A stretch of DNA of 33,810 bases from Prevotella sp. Its GTDB lineage: Bacteria; Bacteroidota; Bacteroidia; Bacteroidales; Bacteroidaceae. The notes under the pieces were generated by a model. It was not told the DNA's origin, did no database searches, and saw nothing but the letters and a program-made list of their open reading frames with translations. Positions 9,440 to 17,692 of the stretch are shown here, in pieces (position 1 is the stretch's first letter; every line of letters starts with the position of its first letter). Where the stretch lies: positions 1-33,810 of the forward strand of contig JAEEPT010000009.1 in the NCBI GenBank assembly GCA_016284895.1, written 5' to 3'. Made by a program: the position numbers and the translations under genes.

Positions 9440-11209
9440 TTATTCAATATTGCTGGTGTTACCGTCGCCATAGGCTGGGTTCGCCTTCAGCTTCTTGTTC
9501 ACAATCAGCTCCTCATAGTTGTAAGGCCAGAAAATAGCCCACTGCCAGGTGTTGGGGTTGCCAAAGAAGTTGCTGGCCAGTGTGGGGTTAGGACCATTAC
9601 GTCTGCTGACAGCTTCGCAGAGCGCGTCAGTTCTTCCATCGCGCATTGAGCGGCGCACCAGGTCGTACCAGCGCTTGCCCTCGAACATGAGCTCAACCTG
9701 ACGCTCGCGCATCACCAGATTCTCAAGTGCAGACTTGGTCTGATAGTTGTTGAAGTCGAGCGTGTCCTTAGTCGATTTGATGTCAACTACGCAATAGGCA
9801 CGCTTGTTCACCACATTGGCCAGTGTGAAGGCCTGACGGGCGATTCCGTTATTGTATGCCACCGTGGCAGCATCTGAGCCGTCGCGCATGAGCTGGCAGA
9901 GTGCCTCGGCCTTGAGCAGCATGATGTCGCTCAGACGGTAGATAATCCAGTTGCTGCTGTTGTACCAGTGTTCCACATTATCAATCTTAGCATAGTTGTA
10001 GGGATTTCCGTATCCAACTGTAGGTGAAGAAGAGGCTGCATCAACAACAACCGTGCGATATACCATTTTGGCAATCATACTGCTACCTCCAAAAAGGTTA
10101 AAGTAGATTCGAGCATCGAGCTTTTTGTTCACACCCTGGAAAATGGTGCGTTTGGTCTCATCGGCCTCAGCATCTTCAGTGATGGCACTACCCGCTGCCA
10201 CGCGACCTGGATTAACGAAATTACCGTACCACTCACCAGCAGCGGCATTACTTGGCATGGTGTTGCCTGCCTCGTTGTTGTCGAACACCAGTTCGAAGAT
10301 GGTCTCACGACTGTTGCCCTTAACGAAAATCTCGTTGAAAGCGCTGCCAAATGAGGTATTGGAGTTATAGTTGTTCACCAGTGGATAGCCATCCAGACGC
10401 TGCTCACTGGCAGGAATAGATGTTCCATTCTTGATGCGCTCTTCTTCGGCTTGGTCTTTCTTCGATTGAATGACTTCGTCAGCACAGCGGATACAGTTAG
10501 CATAGTCCTTGTTCCAGAGATACATCTCACAAAGCATGGCATTGATGGCATCCTGTGTGATGCGGCCTGTCTGATAGACCTTCTGTGTATCGGGATAGCG
10601 CTTGATGGCATTGCCCTTGACGCTCTCCAGGTCGGTAATCAGGTTGTTGAGCACAGTATAGAACGGTGTAGCTTCCAGCTGCATCTCCTGATCGTCGTCG
10701 GTATATGCCTCCGTAGTGTAGGGCACATCACGGAACGTGCGAATCAGGTAGAAGTAGCACAGGTCGCGGAGCGCCGACACCTCAGCGATGGTGGCCTGAA
10801 CCTCACTGTTGCTGTAGGCTGGGTCGCGCTGAGCCACCTCAGGTGCATACTTGATGACCGTGTTACAACGGTTGATAACCTGATAGAATATGCTCCAGTT
10901 GGTGTACCAGTTCTTAGGTGTGATGTTCTCGCGGAACACGTTATAGAGGTTCATGTCTTTCTGGGTATCTATACCCGCCATGACATTGTCGCTGCGAAAC
11001 TCGCCCCACATCATCATTCTGCGAACAGCGGCATCGCTCTCGAGTGCTGCATAGCAGCCGCTTACCATATTGTCAACGTCGGCCTTCTCACTCCAGAAGT
11101 CCTCCAAGACAATCTCATTCTGAGGCTTGATTTCCAGGAAGTCAGCGCAAGAGGATAGAGAACCAGCTAAGCAGGCGACACCTATTATATTATAAAATAA
11201 TTTCTTCAT
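9440..11209 (-). CDS. SusD/RagB-family outer-membrane lipoprotein
   Basis: A 589-residue SusD homologue. Lipoprotein signal MKKLFYNIIGVACLAGSLSS with Cys21, then the family hallmark ADFLEIKPQNEIVLEDFW, MVSGCYAALESDAAVRR and WGEFRSDNVMAG. Helical TPR-like segments follow (ALRDLCYFYLIRTFRDVPY; INAMLCEMYLWNKDY). The C-terminus has the conserved ERQVELMFEGKRWYDLVRR that is diagnostic of RagB/SusD. Length is typical for the family. It follows its susC partner (11274-14624) after a 64-bp gap that holds an 8-bp tandem repeat, and precedes a FAS1 gene by 26 bp. It should sit on the cell surface as the ligand-binding lid of the SusC barrel; ligand unknown. Confidence 0.95.
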   Translation of the reverse strand: MKKLFYNIIGVACLAGSLSSCADFLEIKPQNEIVLEDFWSEKADVDNMVSGCYAALESDAAVRRMMMWGEFRSDNVMAGIDTQKDMNLYNVFRENITPKNWYTNWSIFYQVINRCNTVIKYAPEVAQRDPAYSNSEVQATIAEVSALRDLCYFYLIRTFRDVPYTTEAYTDDDQEMQLEATPFYTVLNNLITDLESVKGNAIKRYPDTQKVYQTGRITQDAINAMLCEMYLWNKDYANCIRCADEVIQSKKDQAEEERIKNGTSIPASEQRLDGYPLVNNYNSNTSFGSAFNEIFVKGNSRETIFELVFDNNEAGNTMPSNAAAGEWYGNFVNPGRVAAGSAITEDAEADETKRTIFQGVNKKLDARIYFNLFGGSSMIAKMVYRTVVVDAASSSPTVGYGNPYNYAKIDNVEHWYNSSNWIIYRLSDIMLLKAEALCQLMRDGSDAATVAYNNGIARQAFTLANVVNKRAYCVVDIKSTKDTLDFNNYQTKSALENLVMRERQVELMFEGKRWYDLVRRSMRDGRTDALCEAVSRRNGPNPTLASNFFGNPNTWQWAIFWPYNYEELIVNKKLKANPAYGDGNTSNIE

Positions 11210-11219
11210 AGATTTTTTC

Positions 11220-11270
11220 TCGTTATTACGTTATTTCGTTATTACGTTATTTCGTTATGACGTTATTCCG
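11220..11270. repeat. 8-bp tandem repeat (CGTTATTA / CGTTATTT) between susC and susD
   Basis: Six consecutive octamers CGTTATTA or CGTTATTT, with one CGTTATGA and one CGTTATTC at the right end, fill almost the whole 64-bp gap upstream of the susD start on the minus strand. Copy-number change would alter the spacing between susC stop and susD start. Confidence 0.85.
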
Positions 11271-11273
11271 AAA

Positions 11274-14200
11274 TTAGAAGTCAATGGTCAGACCCAGCGT
11301 GTAAGAGCGCGAGCGCGGTGTCTGGGCGTTATCGATAGCAGGATCGAAGCCAGACTGCACAATGTCGGGGTCAACACCCGTGTACTTCGTGATGACGAAC
11401 GGGTTGTTGATACTGGCATAGATGGCAATACGGCTGAGTCCAATCCACTTCAGGTGCTTCTTGTTGATGGTGTAGTTCAGCTGTGCATAGCTCATGCGCA
11501 GATAAGAACCATCCTCCACGAAGCGGTCGCTGACCAGTGAGTTGTAAGCAGTAAATTCAGTAGAGTTTCTCAGGGCGCGTGGGATAGAGGTCACGTCGCC
11601 TTCCTTACGCCAGCGGTAGTTCACGGCCTGGCTCTGGTTGTCGTTACCGGTCATGGCTTCTGCACGTAAGCGTGCCATGTTCAGGATCTTGTTGCCTACG
11701 CGGTAGGTGAACTGAGTGGCCAGTCGCCAGTTGCCGTAGTTGAAGGTGAAGCCAAAGCCACCCGTCAGCTTAGGCAGCGAAGAGCCCAGATAGGTGATGT
11801 CGAGTGCGTTGATCTGACCGTCGTGGTTCAGATCCTCGTAGATAGCATCACCGCCATTGAAGCGGTAGTCCTTGCCTGTACCGTCGTTGGTGTAGTCGAA
11901 CATCATGCGCACAGGATTGCCGTAAGAGTCTAGAATCAGCGAGCCGTCAGCATTGGTAGCCACAGGAGCTGTCTTGCCCTCTGCCATGAACTGCTGACGC
12001 TCAGCATTGCTCATATTGAGGAAGGTGTTGTAGTTATACTGATACACACCTTTGTATTTAAAGCCATAGATGGCACCCAGCGGATTGTGCAGCTGAACGC
12101 GGCGCAGCCACTCGGCGTTGTTATAGCCATACTTAGAGTTCAGACTCTCAAGGATGGACTCGTCCATTTCAAGCAACTCGTTCTTGTTGTTACCGAAGTT
12201 GGCATTCAGGTCCATGTAGAACTTGCCAGCCTTGATCAGCTTATAGGTGTCGATATGGAACTCCCAACCGATGTTACGCATCTTACCTGTGTTGCGATAG
12301 GGGATGGTAGCATAACCCGTGTTCGAAGGCACGCGGTAGTTGCTCATCAGCATGTCGGAAGTAGTGTTGTGATAGAACTCGAAGGTGAGCTTCAGACGGT
12401 CGTCCAGAAATCCTAAGTCAACGCCCAGGTTGTAGCTCTTGGTCTTCTCCCACTTCAGGTTGGTGAGTCGAATGTTGAGCGGTGCCATAGATGTCATGTC
12501 TATGTAGCGGTCTGAATAGCCGTACTTCGAGGTGTACAGATAGTTCTGGTTAGGCTGACGGCCCACCATACCCCAGCTGGGACGAACTGACAGCATGGAG
12601 AGAACGGGCTTGGCCCACTTCATGAAGGGCTCTTCAATGGCGTTCCAGCGCAGTGACACCGAGGGGAAGTAACCCCAGCGATTGTTCGGTCCGAACTTGG
12701 TCGTTCCGTCCACGCGTACCGTTGCATCAATGATGTAGCGTTCCTTGAATGCGTAGTGGGCAGAGACGGTGTAGTACATTGAGCGCCACTGGTTATAGCT
12801 TGAGTTCACGTCGGTAATCACGCCACCTGCCGTCGGGCTGACGATAGCACCGTCAGTTGAGGGCAGACCCTTGCCGCTGGTGCCCTGGCTGCTGGATGAG
12901 CCAGAAGTCAGTTCAAAGCGGCCCAACAGCATGGCTGAGTGGTTCTTGTTGGGGAACGATGGAATCAGGGTCAGCGTCTGTTTCGTATTGAACGATACGC
13001 TCTTCGATGAACCCACATAGGTGGTGTTCACACCGTCCTCATAGCGCACGGTGCGCAGCTCCTGCGGATAGAACTTGTCGTCGTACTGATTGAAGATGTT
13101 CATATAGACCGATCCGCGCCAGTCCAACTGCCAGTGGTCCTCGTCCATGCCTAAAAGTTTGTAGTTGATGACCAACTCAGGCGACATGTCGTAGGTACGG
13201 CGCTGGTTCTTGGCCAGGTGAGCCGAAGCCACCGGGTTGACGTAGGTGCGCTGGTCGTCCTTGAACACCTCCGAGCCGATATAGCGACCGTCCTGCAGCA
13301 TATTATAATAAGAAGAGGTGTTCTCACCAGTTACGGGATCTTTCTCATAGATGCTCATGTTAGGCATCTTCTTCAGGGCGATGGCCAACAGGTCGTCGCT
13401 GTTCATGTTGTTCTTCGTATAGGTCAGTGCGAAGTTGGTCTGTACGCGGATGCGCTCACTAATATTATAGTCAAGGTTCACACGCGTAGAGAAACGATTC
13501 AGTTTCTGTTCCAGCATGGTACCCGTCTCATGGTCGAAGCCGGCACCTATGCGGAAGGCAGCCTTCTCACCGCCACCTGAGATGGTGACGTAGTGGTTCT
13601 GGCGCAGACCCATCTTGGTCACTGCATCGCGCCAGTCGGTGTTGTCGCGATACTGACGCCACTCCGAGAACTCATCGCCCAGATAGTTGATTTCCGGGAT
13701 GGTGGTCTGGCTGGCAGCGTTGTCGTTCTGCAGGGGATTGAAGTAGCTCTCCTTGAGCAGCATGGTATAGTCGTCACCATTGAGCAGGTCATAGCCCTTT
13801 GGCTGATAGGTGCCGGTGAGCTTGAGCGAGTAGGTGAGCTTCGGTTTGCCACGCACACCACGCTTGGTGGTCAGCTCAATCACACCGTTACCGCCTTGCG
13901 AACCATAGATAGCAGTAGCGGCAGCATCCTTCTTCACGGTGATAGAGGCGATATCCTCAGGGTTGATGTTCAGCAGCTCAGCAAACTTCTCATCGTTGGC
14001 ACCTGCCATATCGAAGTTGTCGAGGTTCACCTCACGAATGTTGCCGTCAACCACAATCAGGGGGTTCGAGTCGGTGAGCGACGAGAGCGACGACACACCG
14101 CGCAGGCGCATCGTAGAGCCCTTGCCCAGGTCACCGCCGCCTACGATGTCAAGACCAGCAATACGTCCTTGCAGAGCCTCATCGACCGAGGTGATGCCCA

Positions 14201-14624
14201 GACCCTCGAACTCTTTCATCGAGATGGTCTGTGATGCATACGAAATTTCCTTCTCAGGGATGGGCAGTCCGTTGCCCGTTGCACGTTTCTTCGACTTCAC
14301 CACCACCTCTTTCAGCTGTGTAGCCGATTCCAGTTTCAAGTTGAAAGTGGTCTTGTTGATAGGCAACGTGACCGTCTTCAAGCCTACATAGCTGAAGCGG
14401 ATCTTGTCTTTGTCGTTGCGCACCTTCATGGTGAAGTTACCGTTCAGGTCGGTGAGTGCCGATTCTATGATACGTCCGTTTCCGTCAATTTCGACGACGG
14501 TAGCACCCATCAGCGGGCCCATATCGTCGCTGATGGTACCATGCACCGACGTGATCGTCTGTGCGCCGGCTGCCGTTGCGAGCAGCAGCGCCATGGTCAG
14601 TAAAATGGATTTTAGTATTTTCAT
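11274..14624 (-). CDS. SusC/RagA-family TonB-linked outer-membrane transporter
   Basis: A 1116-residue TonB-dependent receptor. Signal peptide MKILKSILLTMALLLATAAG (about 1-21), carboxypeptidase-regulatory-like domain at about 25-110 (VHGTISDDMGPLMGATVVEI), then a plug domain with EALQGRIAGLDIVGGG, NPLIVVDGNIREVN and the SusC signature KKDAAATAIYGSQGGNG. The barrel ends RSRSYTLGLTIDF with the terminal aromatic residue typical of outer-membrane barrels. It starts 19 bp after the long FAS1 gene and precedes its susD partner. The plug signature is closer to the family consensus than that of the second SusC in the locus, so the two pairs are not simple recent duplicates. Substrate unknown. Confidence 0.96.
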   Translation of the reverse strand: MKILKSILLTMALLLATAAGAQTITSVHGTISDDMGPLMGATVVEIDGNGRIIESALTDLNGNFTMKVRNDKDKIRFSYVGLKTVTLPINKTTFNLKLESATQLKEVVVKSKKRATGNGLPIPEKEISYASQTISMKEFEGLGITSVDEALQGRIAGLDIVGGGDLGKGSTMRLRGVSSLSSLTDSNPLIVVDGNIREVNLDNFDMAGANDEKFAELLNINPEDIASITVKKDAAATAIYGSQGGNGVIELTTKRGVRGKPKLTYSLKLTGTYQPKGYDLLNGDDYTMLLKESYFNPLQNDNAASQTTIPEINYLGDEFSEWRQYRDNTDWRDAVTKMGLRQNHYVTISGGGEKAAFRIGAGFDHETGTMLEQKLNRFSTRVNLDYNISERIRVQTNFALTYTKNNMNSDDLLAIALKKMPNMSIYEKDPVTGENTSSYYNMLQDGRYIGSEVFKDDQRTYVNPVASAHLAKNQRRTYDMSPELVINYKLLGMDEDHWQLDWRGSVYMNIFNQYDDKFYPQELRTVRYEDGVNTTYVGSSKSVSFNTKQTLTLIPSFPNKNHSAMLLGRFELTSGSSSSQGTSGKGLPSTDGAIVSPTAGGVITDVNSSYNQWRSMYYTVSAHYAFKERYIIDATVRVDGTTKFGPNNRWGYFPSVSLRWNAIEEPFMKWAKPVLSMLSVRPSWGMVGRQPNQNYLYTSKYGYSDRYIDMTSMAPLNIRLTNLKWEKTKSYNLGVDLGFLDDRLKLTFEFYHNTTSDMLMSNYRVPSNTGYATIPYRNTGKMRNIGWEFHIDTYKLIKAGKFYMDLNANFGNNKNELLEMDESILESLNSKYGYNNAEWLRRVQLHNPLGAIYGFKYKGVYQYNYNTFLNMSNAERQQFMAEGKTAPVATNADGSLILDSYGNPVRMMFDYTNDGTGKDYRFNGGDAIYEDLNHDGQINALDITYLGSSLPKLTGGFGFTFNYGNWRLATQFTYRVGNKILNMARLRAEAMTGNDNQSQAVNYRWRKEGDVTSIPRALRNSTEFTAYNSLVSDRFVEDGSYLRMSYAQLNYTINKKHLKWIGLSRIAIYASINNPFVITKYTGVDPDIVQSGFDPAIDNAQTPRSRSYTLGLTIDF

Positions 14625-14643
14625 ACGTTAGGTTCCTCCTTCA

Positions 14644-17436
14644 TTAGCGTTTTAAATATTCCTTCACGGTCTGCTGCCAGGTCTTTGGCGAGTTGGTGGT
14701 CATGAGCGCACCGTTGTCGATGAGGTGCACCACTGCGTCGCTCGACATGATGAGTCGTAATTTGTAGTCAGTTTTTGGGTCAGTATTTTCAAACCAGAAT
14801 TCGCGCACGATGTTGTTATACAGTCCGTCGGCCATTACTACATTGTGTGTCTTTCCACTTACGTCGGTCACCGTCATGTTGCTGGGTGTAGAGATTGTAG
14901 TGAGTGGGAAGAAACGTCCTGTAGCAGGGTTGCGCAGCATGCTCTCATAGTTGTTGCCCACCATAGTGGGGTCGGGAGCCATGCCCACGGCCACTGAGCG
15001 GTCTTGCACGTGATAGCGCACAAAGTTGGTGAACACATTGCGGATGGCGACTTTCACTGAGTCGCGCAGCTTGTCGGTGATATTGGGATTGCCGCTCTTG
15101 TCCAGCGGAGCCCAGTTCTCAGCCAGGATAATGCTGTCCAACACACCTGTCTTGTCTTCTGTTCCGTACTTCAGCGTGTCGGTCAGTTCCAGCTCGTGCC
15201 ATGTGGGCAGCACCTTGCGGTTCTGCAGGTCGGTGATGGCATCGTTGGAAGGAACGAATACGGTGTAGTTATAGTTGTCGAACAAGCGGAAGTTCTGGCT
15301 ACCCAGTGCGGTTGAACCGGCATTGTAGCTTCCCTGCTTCAACTTCAGCAGGTCGCTATAGTCGTTTTGCAGCAAGTGCAGGAAGTTTGAGTATTCGCTA
15401 TGCTGTTCCAGCAGTAGGAAGAGCGTGTTCTGCGAAGACATAGGCACTTGCTCCTCCAGCTGATATGACGAGCCGTTGTCCTTCTTATAGACCTCAGTCG
15501 TGGGAATCAGCCTCTTCTGGTGAGCCAGCTGCCATGCTCCGGCGAATGCGGGCTGTCCGTTGCTGCCCATTTCGGCATAGATGAGTGTGCCGCCCTTGGT
15601 CTTGAAGTAGTGATAACCCTCAGCCACATAGTTTTCCAGTTTCTTGTTGTTGGCGCCCTTGCCGCCCGAAGGCAGCACGATGATGAACTGGTCGAGCATG
15701 TCCTCGAACAAGTTGTTGATGATGTTGTAGCTACCCGTGCTCAGATCCAGCTGCTTGGTGTCGAGAGCCAACTTATAGATGGTTCCGTCAGCACCGATGC
15801 TTGTGACCCAACGGTTCACGAAGGGGCGCTTCGAGCTGGTCAGATAGAAGAACTCGAAGCCTGTGGGCGACTCCACGCCGCCATCACCTGTATTGCCATA
15901 CGACGAGGGGTCGATGTAGTTCTTCATGGCCTCGTTGGTGGGAATCAGGAAGGCATATTCAGCCTCCATAGAGAGCAGGTAGGGCTTAAAGTCAAGATTG
16001 TCGATGGCCCAGTAGAGCACTTTCATCTGTGAGTCGTGAGCCAGTGCAGGATAGACTACTGAGGCGAACTCAGCCGGAGCGAACACCTTGTCAACCACAT
16101 AGATCACACCGTTGCAGCCCATGTAGCTGGCTTTCACGTTCTCAGGCTTGATGCCCAGCTCTTCCTTGGCATCGTTGAGCACCTGCTTGAACTTTGAAGG
16201 AACAGACTCTGTAAACACAGGCAGCATATTGACGTTGAGCAGTGAGGCAATGGTGGTGGCAGGCACTGAGTCGAGCACCTTGTACTCGTCCTTCAGGTCG
16301 CGTCCCTCATTGTTCCACCATGCCTCTACAGCCTCGTTGGTAGGAACAATCATGGCGCCTGCGTCATAGTGCATGTCGTAGCCCATGGTGTTCGAATACA
16401 TGTAGGTGGTCTTGCCTGGGTCGAATGGCAGCAGCTCGTCTTTACCAATGGTCTCAATGCCGTCGGGCGCATAATAGACTGTGTTCTTGTTCACTACCAC
16501 GCCATCCTGACGGTTGAAATATTTCATCAGGTAGCAAGTGGTGTTCGTGCCGTTGATACGGTTGTACTCCACGGTCATGTCAGTCACATCGCGTGTGTAA
16601 GGAGCCGAGAATCGGTCCAGCATTTTCGACCATGTGGACAGTTCGGGTCGCTGACGCAGCAGTTCTGCCATGCTGGGCGATGACTCTACCACGCCGTTCA
16701 CCTTGTGTATGTAACCGTTCTTACAGGTGATGTCGGCCTGAACGACCTTCTTGCCGTTGATCCAGGCATCGTTCACCGAGTTCGACTCGTGGTTGGTGAG
16801 AATGGCCAGATCGCTGTCGGTGATCTTGTTGCTCTTCATGAAAGCAGGCAGGAAGTGAATCATGGGTGCTGCCTGCGTAGAGAGGAACATAGGTACGGGC
16901 TTGCCTGCATCGCGCAGTTCCTTCCAGTACTTTGTCTGTGGCATCTTCTCAACCGGCATCATATAGACCGAGTCGTAAGGGCTGGTTGAGGTGAGTCGGC
17001 GCATGGCCTTGCCTTCCTGTGGTGGATTGCCGTTCACGTTCGACATGAGGTTGATGAGGTAGGCATTGTCGATCATGGCGTTTTTCAGCATGAGCTTCTT
17101 ACGTGCCGGCGAGAGCTGGTCGTAGGAGCGTATGCCCCACTGGTTACTGCTGTACCACTGGTTGAAAGCCTCATCGTCAGCAGGGAAGATGGTCTTCGAT
17201 CCCGTCTGCTTGAGCACATCTGTTTGTCCAAGGTCGTCGATGAGGCGCAGCATGTTGGTGTAGTTGCCACTTTCCTGCAGTTGCTCGTAGATGGAGTTTC
17301 CCAACCAGTCAGGCTGCCCAGTGAGCGCCACGTGGTCATCGTCCTTGCACGAGTGTAGCGCACTGGCTCCTATCATCAGCGAGCAGGCAGCAATAGCCAT
17401 CTGTCGTCCTTGCTTTAAGATAGTTGTTCGCTTCAT
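14644..17436 (-). CDS. Long FAS1 (fasciclin) multi-domain surface lipoprotein, first gene of the locus
   Basis: A 930-residue lipoprotein with Cys30 in ALHSC. Four FAS1-like units can be counted from their core motifs: SKTIFPADDEAFNQW near residue 85, GAMIVPTNEAVEAWW near 365, AYAFLIPTNEAMKNY near 500, and NYTVFVPSNDAITDL near 725. Each is preceded by a helical stretch of the FAS1 kind (for example EYSNFLHLLQNDYSDL). It is the promoter-proximal gene of the seven-gene minus-strand run and ends 19 bp before a susC. This position suggests a structural or ligand-presenting partner of the transporter; function in this context is inference. A 256-bp leader without a recognisable promoter precedes it. 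Confidence 0.87.
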   Translation of the reverse strand: MKRTTILKQGRQMAIAACSLMIGASALHSCKDDDHVALTGQPDWLGNSIYEQLQESGNYTNMLRLIDDLGQTDVLKQTGSKTIFPADDEAFNQWYSSNQWGIRSYDQLSPARKKLMLKNAMIDNAYLINLMSNVNGNPPQEGKAMRRLTSTSPYDSVYMMPVEKMPQTKYWKELRDAGKPVPMFLSTQAAPMIHFLPAFMKSNKITDSDLAILTNHESNSVNDAWINGKKVVQADITCKNGYIHKVNGVVESSPSMAELLRQRPELSTWSKMLDRFSAPYTRDVTDMTVEYNRINGTNTTCYLMKYFNRQDGVVVNKNTVYYAPDGIETIGKDELLPFDPGKTTYMYSNTMGYDMHYDAGAMIVPTNEAVEAWWNNEGRDLKDEYKVLDSVPATTIASLLNVNMLPVFTESVPSKFKQVLNDAKEELGIKPENVKASYMGCNGVIYVVDKVFAPAEFASVVYPALAHDSQMKVLYWAIDNLDFKPYLLSMEAEYAFLIPTNEAMKNYIDPSSYGNTGDGGVESPTGFEFFYLTSSKRPFVNRWVTSIGADGTIYKLALDTKQLDLSTGSYNIINNLFEDMLDQFIIVLPSGGKGANNKKLENYVAEGYHYFKTKGGTLIYAEMGSNGQPAFAGAWQLAHQKRLIPTTEVYKKDNGSSYQLEEQVPMSSQNTLFLLLEQHSEYSNFLHLLQNDYSDLLKLKQGSYNAGSTALGSQNFRLFDNYNYTVFVPSNDAITDLQNRKVLPTWHELELTDTLKYGTEDKTGVLDSIILAENWAPLDKSGNPNITDKLRDSVKVAIRNVFTNFVRYHVQDRSVAVGMAPDPTMVGNNYESMLRNPATGRFFPLTTISTPSNMTVTDVSGKTHNVVMADGLYNNIVREFWFENTDPKTDYKLRLIMSSDAVVHLIDNGALMTTNSPKTWQQTVKEYLKR

Positions 17437-17554
17437 AGTTTTGATTTTTAATATTTGTTGTTAGTTATTTTTTATGTATGTAGTTGCTCCTTTGCAGGGG
17501 CTATGTATTGTCTTCTTTGGTGGCCAGAAAAACTGGCGGGGTGGCTTTTTTGAG

Positions 17555-17588
17555 CCTATTGGCCTTATGGGGCCTATGGGTCTTATGA
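17555..17588. repeat. Run of degenerate CCTATGGG/CTTATGAG units
   Basis: Four consecutive related units of 8-9 bp (CCTATTGG, CCTTATGGG, CCTATGGG, CTTATGAG) in the leader of the FAS1/SusCD locus. The pattern is a short degenerate tandem repeat; comparable units are common between Bacteroidales genes (recalled knowledge, not checked). No function is evident. Confidence 0.5.
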
Positions 17589-17614
17589 GACTTGTTTTAT
17601 TAAACGAAGGAACC

Positions 17615-17640
17615 GGAGACGGTTATTTTTAGCCGTCCCC
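17615..17640 (-). terminator. Possible terminator or attenuator hairpin after the 1167-residue protein gene
   Basis: Stem GGAGACGG (17615-17622) against CCGTCCCC (17633-17640), eight pairs with one G-T, around an A+T-rich 10-base loop. It lies 53 bp beyond the stop at 17693 in the minus direction. No good T-run follows, so a strong intrinsic terminator is not shown; it may instead be a 3' stabilising or attenuating hairpin. Confidence 0.4.
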
Positions 17641-17692
17641 AGTCCCTTTTCGGTTAGAGATAAATCAGTTTATCGTGTTTTAACTTCACTGC

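Larger units (their letters stand above)
17437..17692 (-). other. 256-bp leader between the 1167-residue protein gene and the FAS1/SusCD locus
   Basis: No gene is visible. The minus strand holds no TTTG at all, so neither Bacteroidetes promoter box can be matched for the locus downstream. It contains a hairpin at 17615-17640, a 5-bp stem GCCAG/CTGGC at 17523-17537, a second small stem GGCT/AGCC around 17543-17556, and a run of related 8-9 bp units (CCTATTGG, CCTTATGGG, CCTATGGG, CTTATGAG) at 17555-17588. The last 60 bases before the FAS1 start are very A+T-rich, a usual feature of Bacteroidetes translation starts. Confidence 0.6.

Noticed and set aside
17521..17556. Intrinsic terminator on the plus strand (GCCAG-AAAAA-CTGGC and a nearby T6 run)
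   Set aside because: No plus-strand gene ends here, and the T-run does not directly follow the stem.
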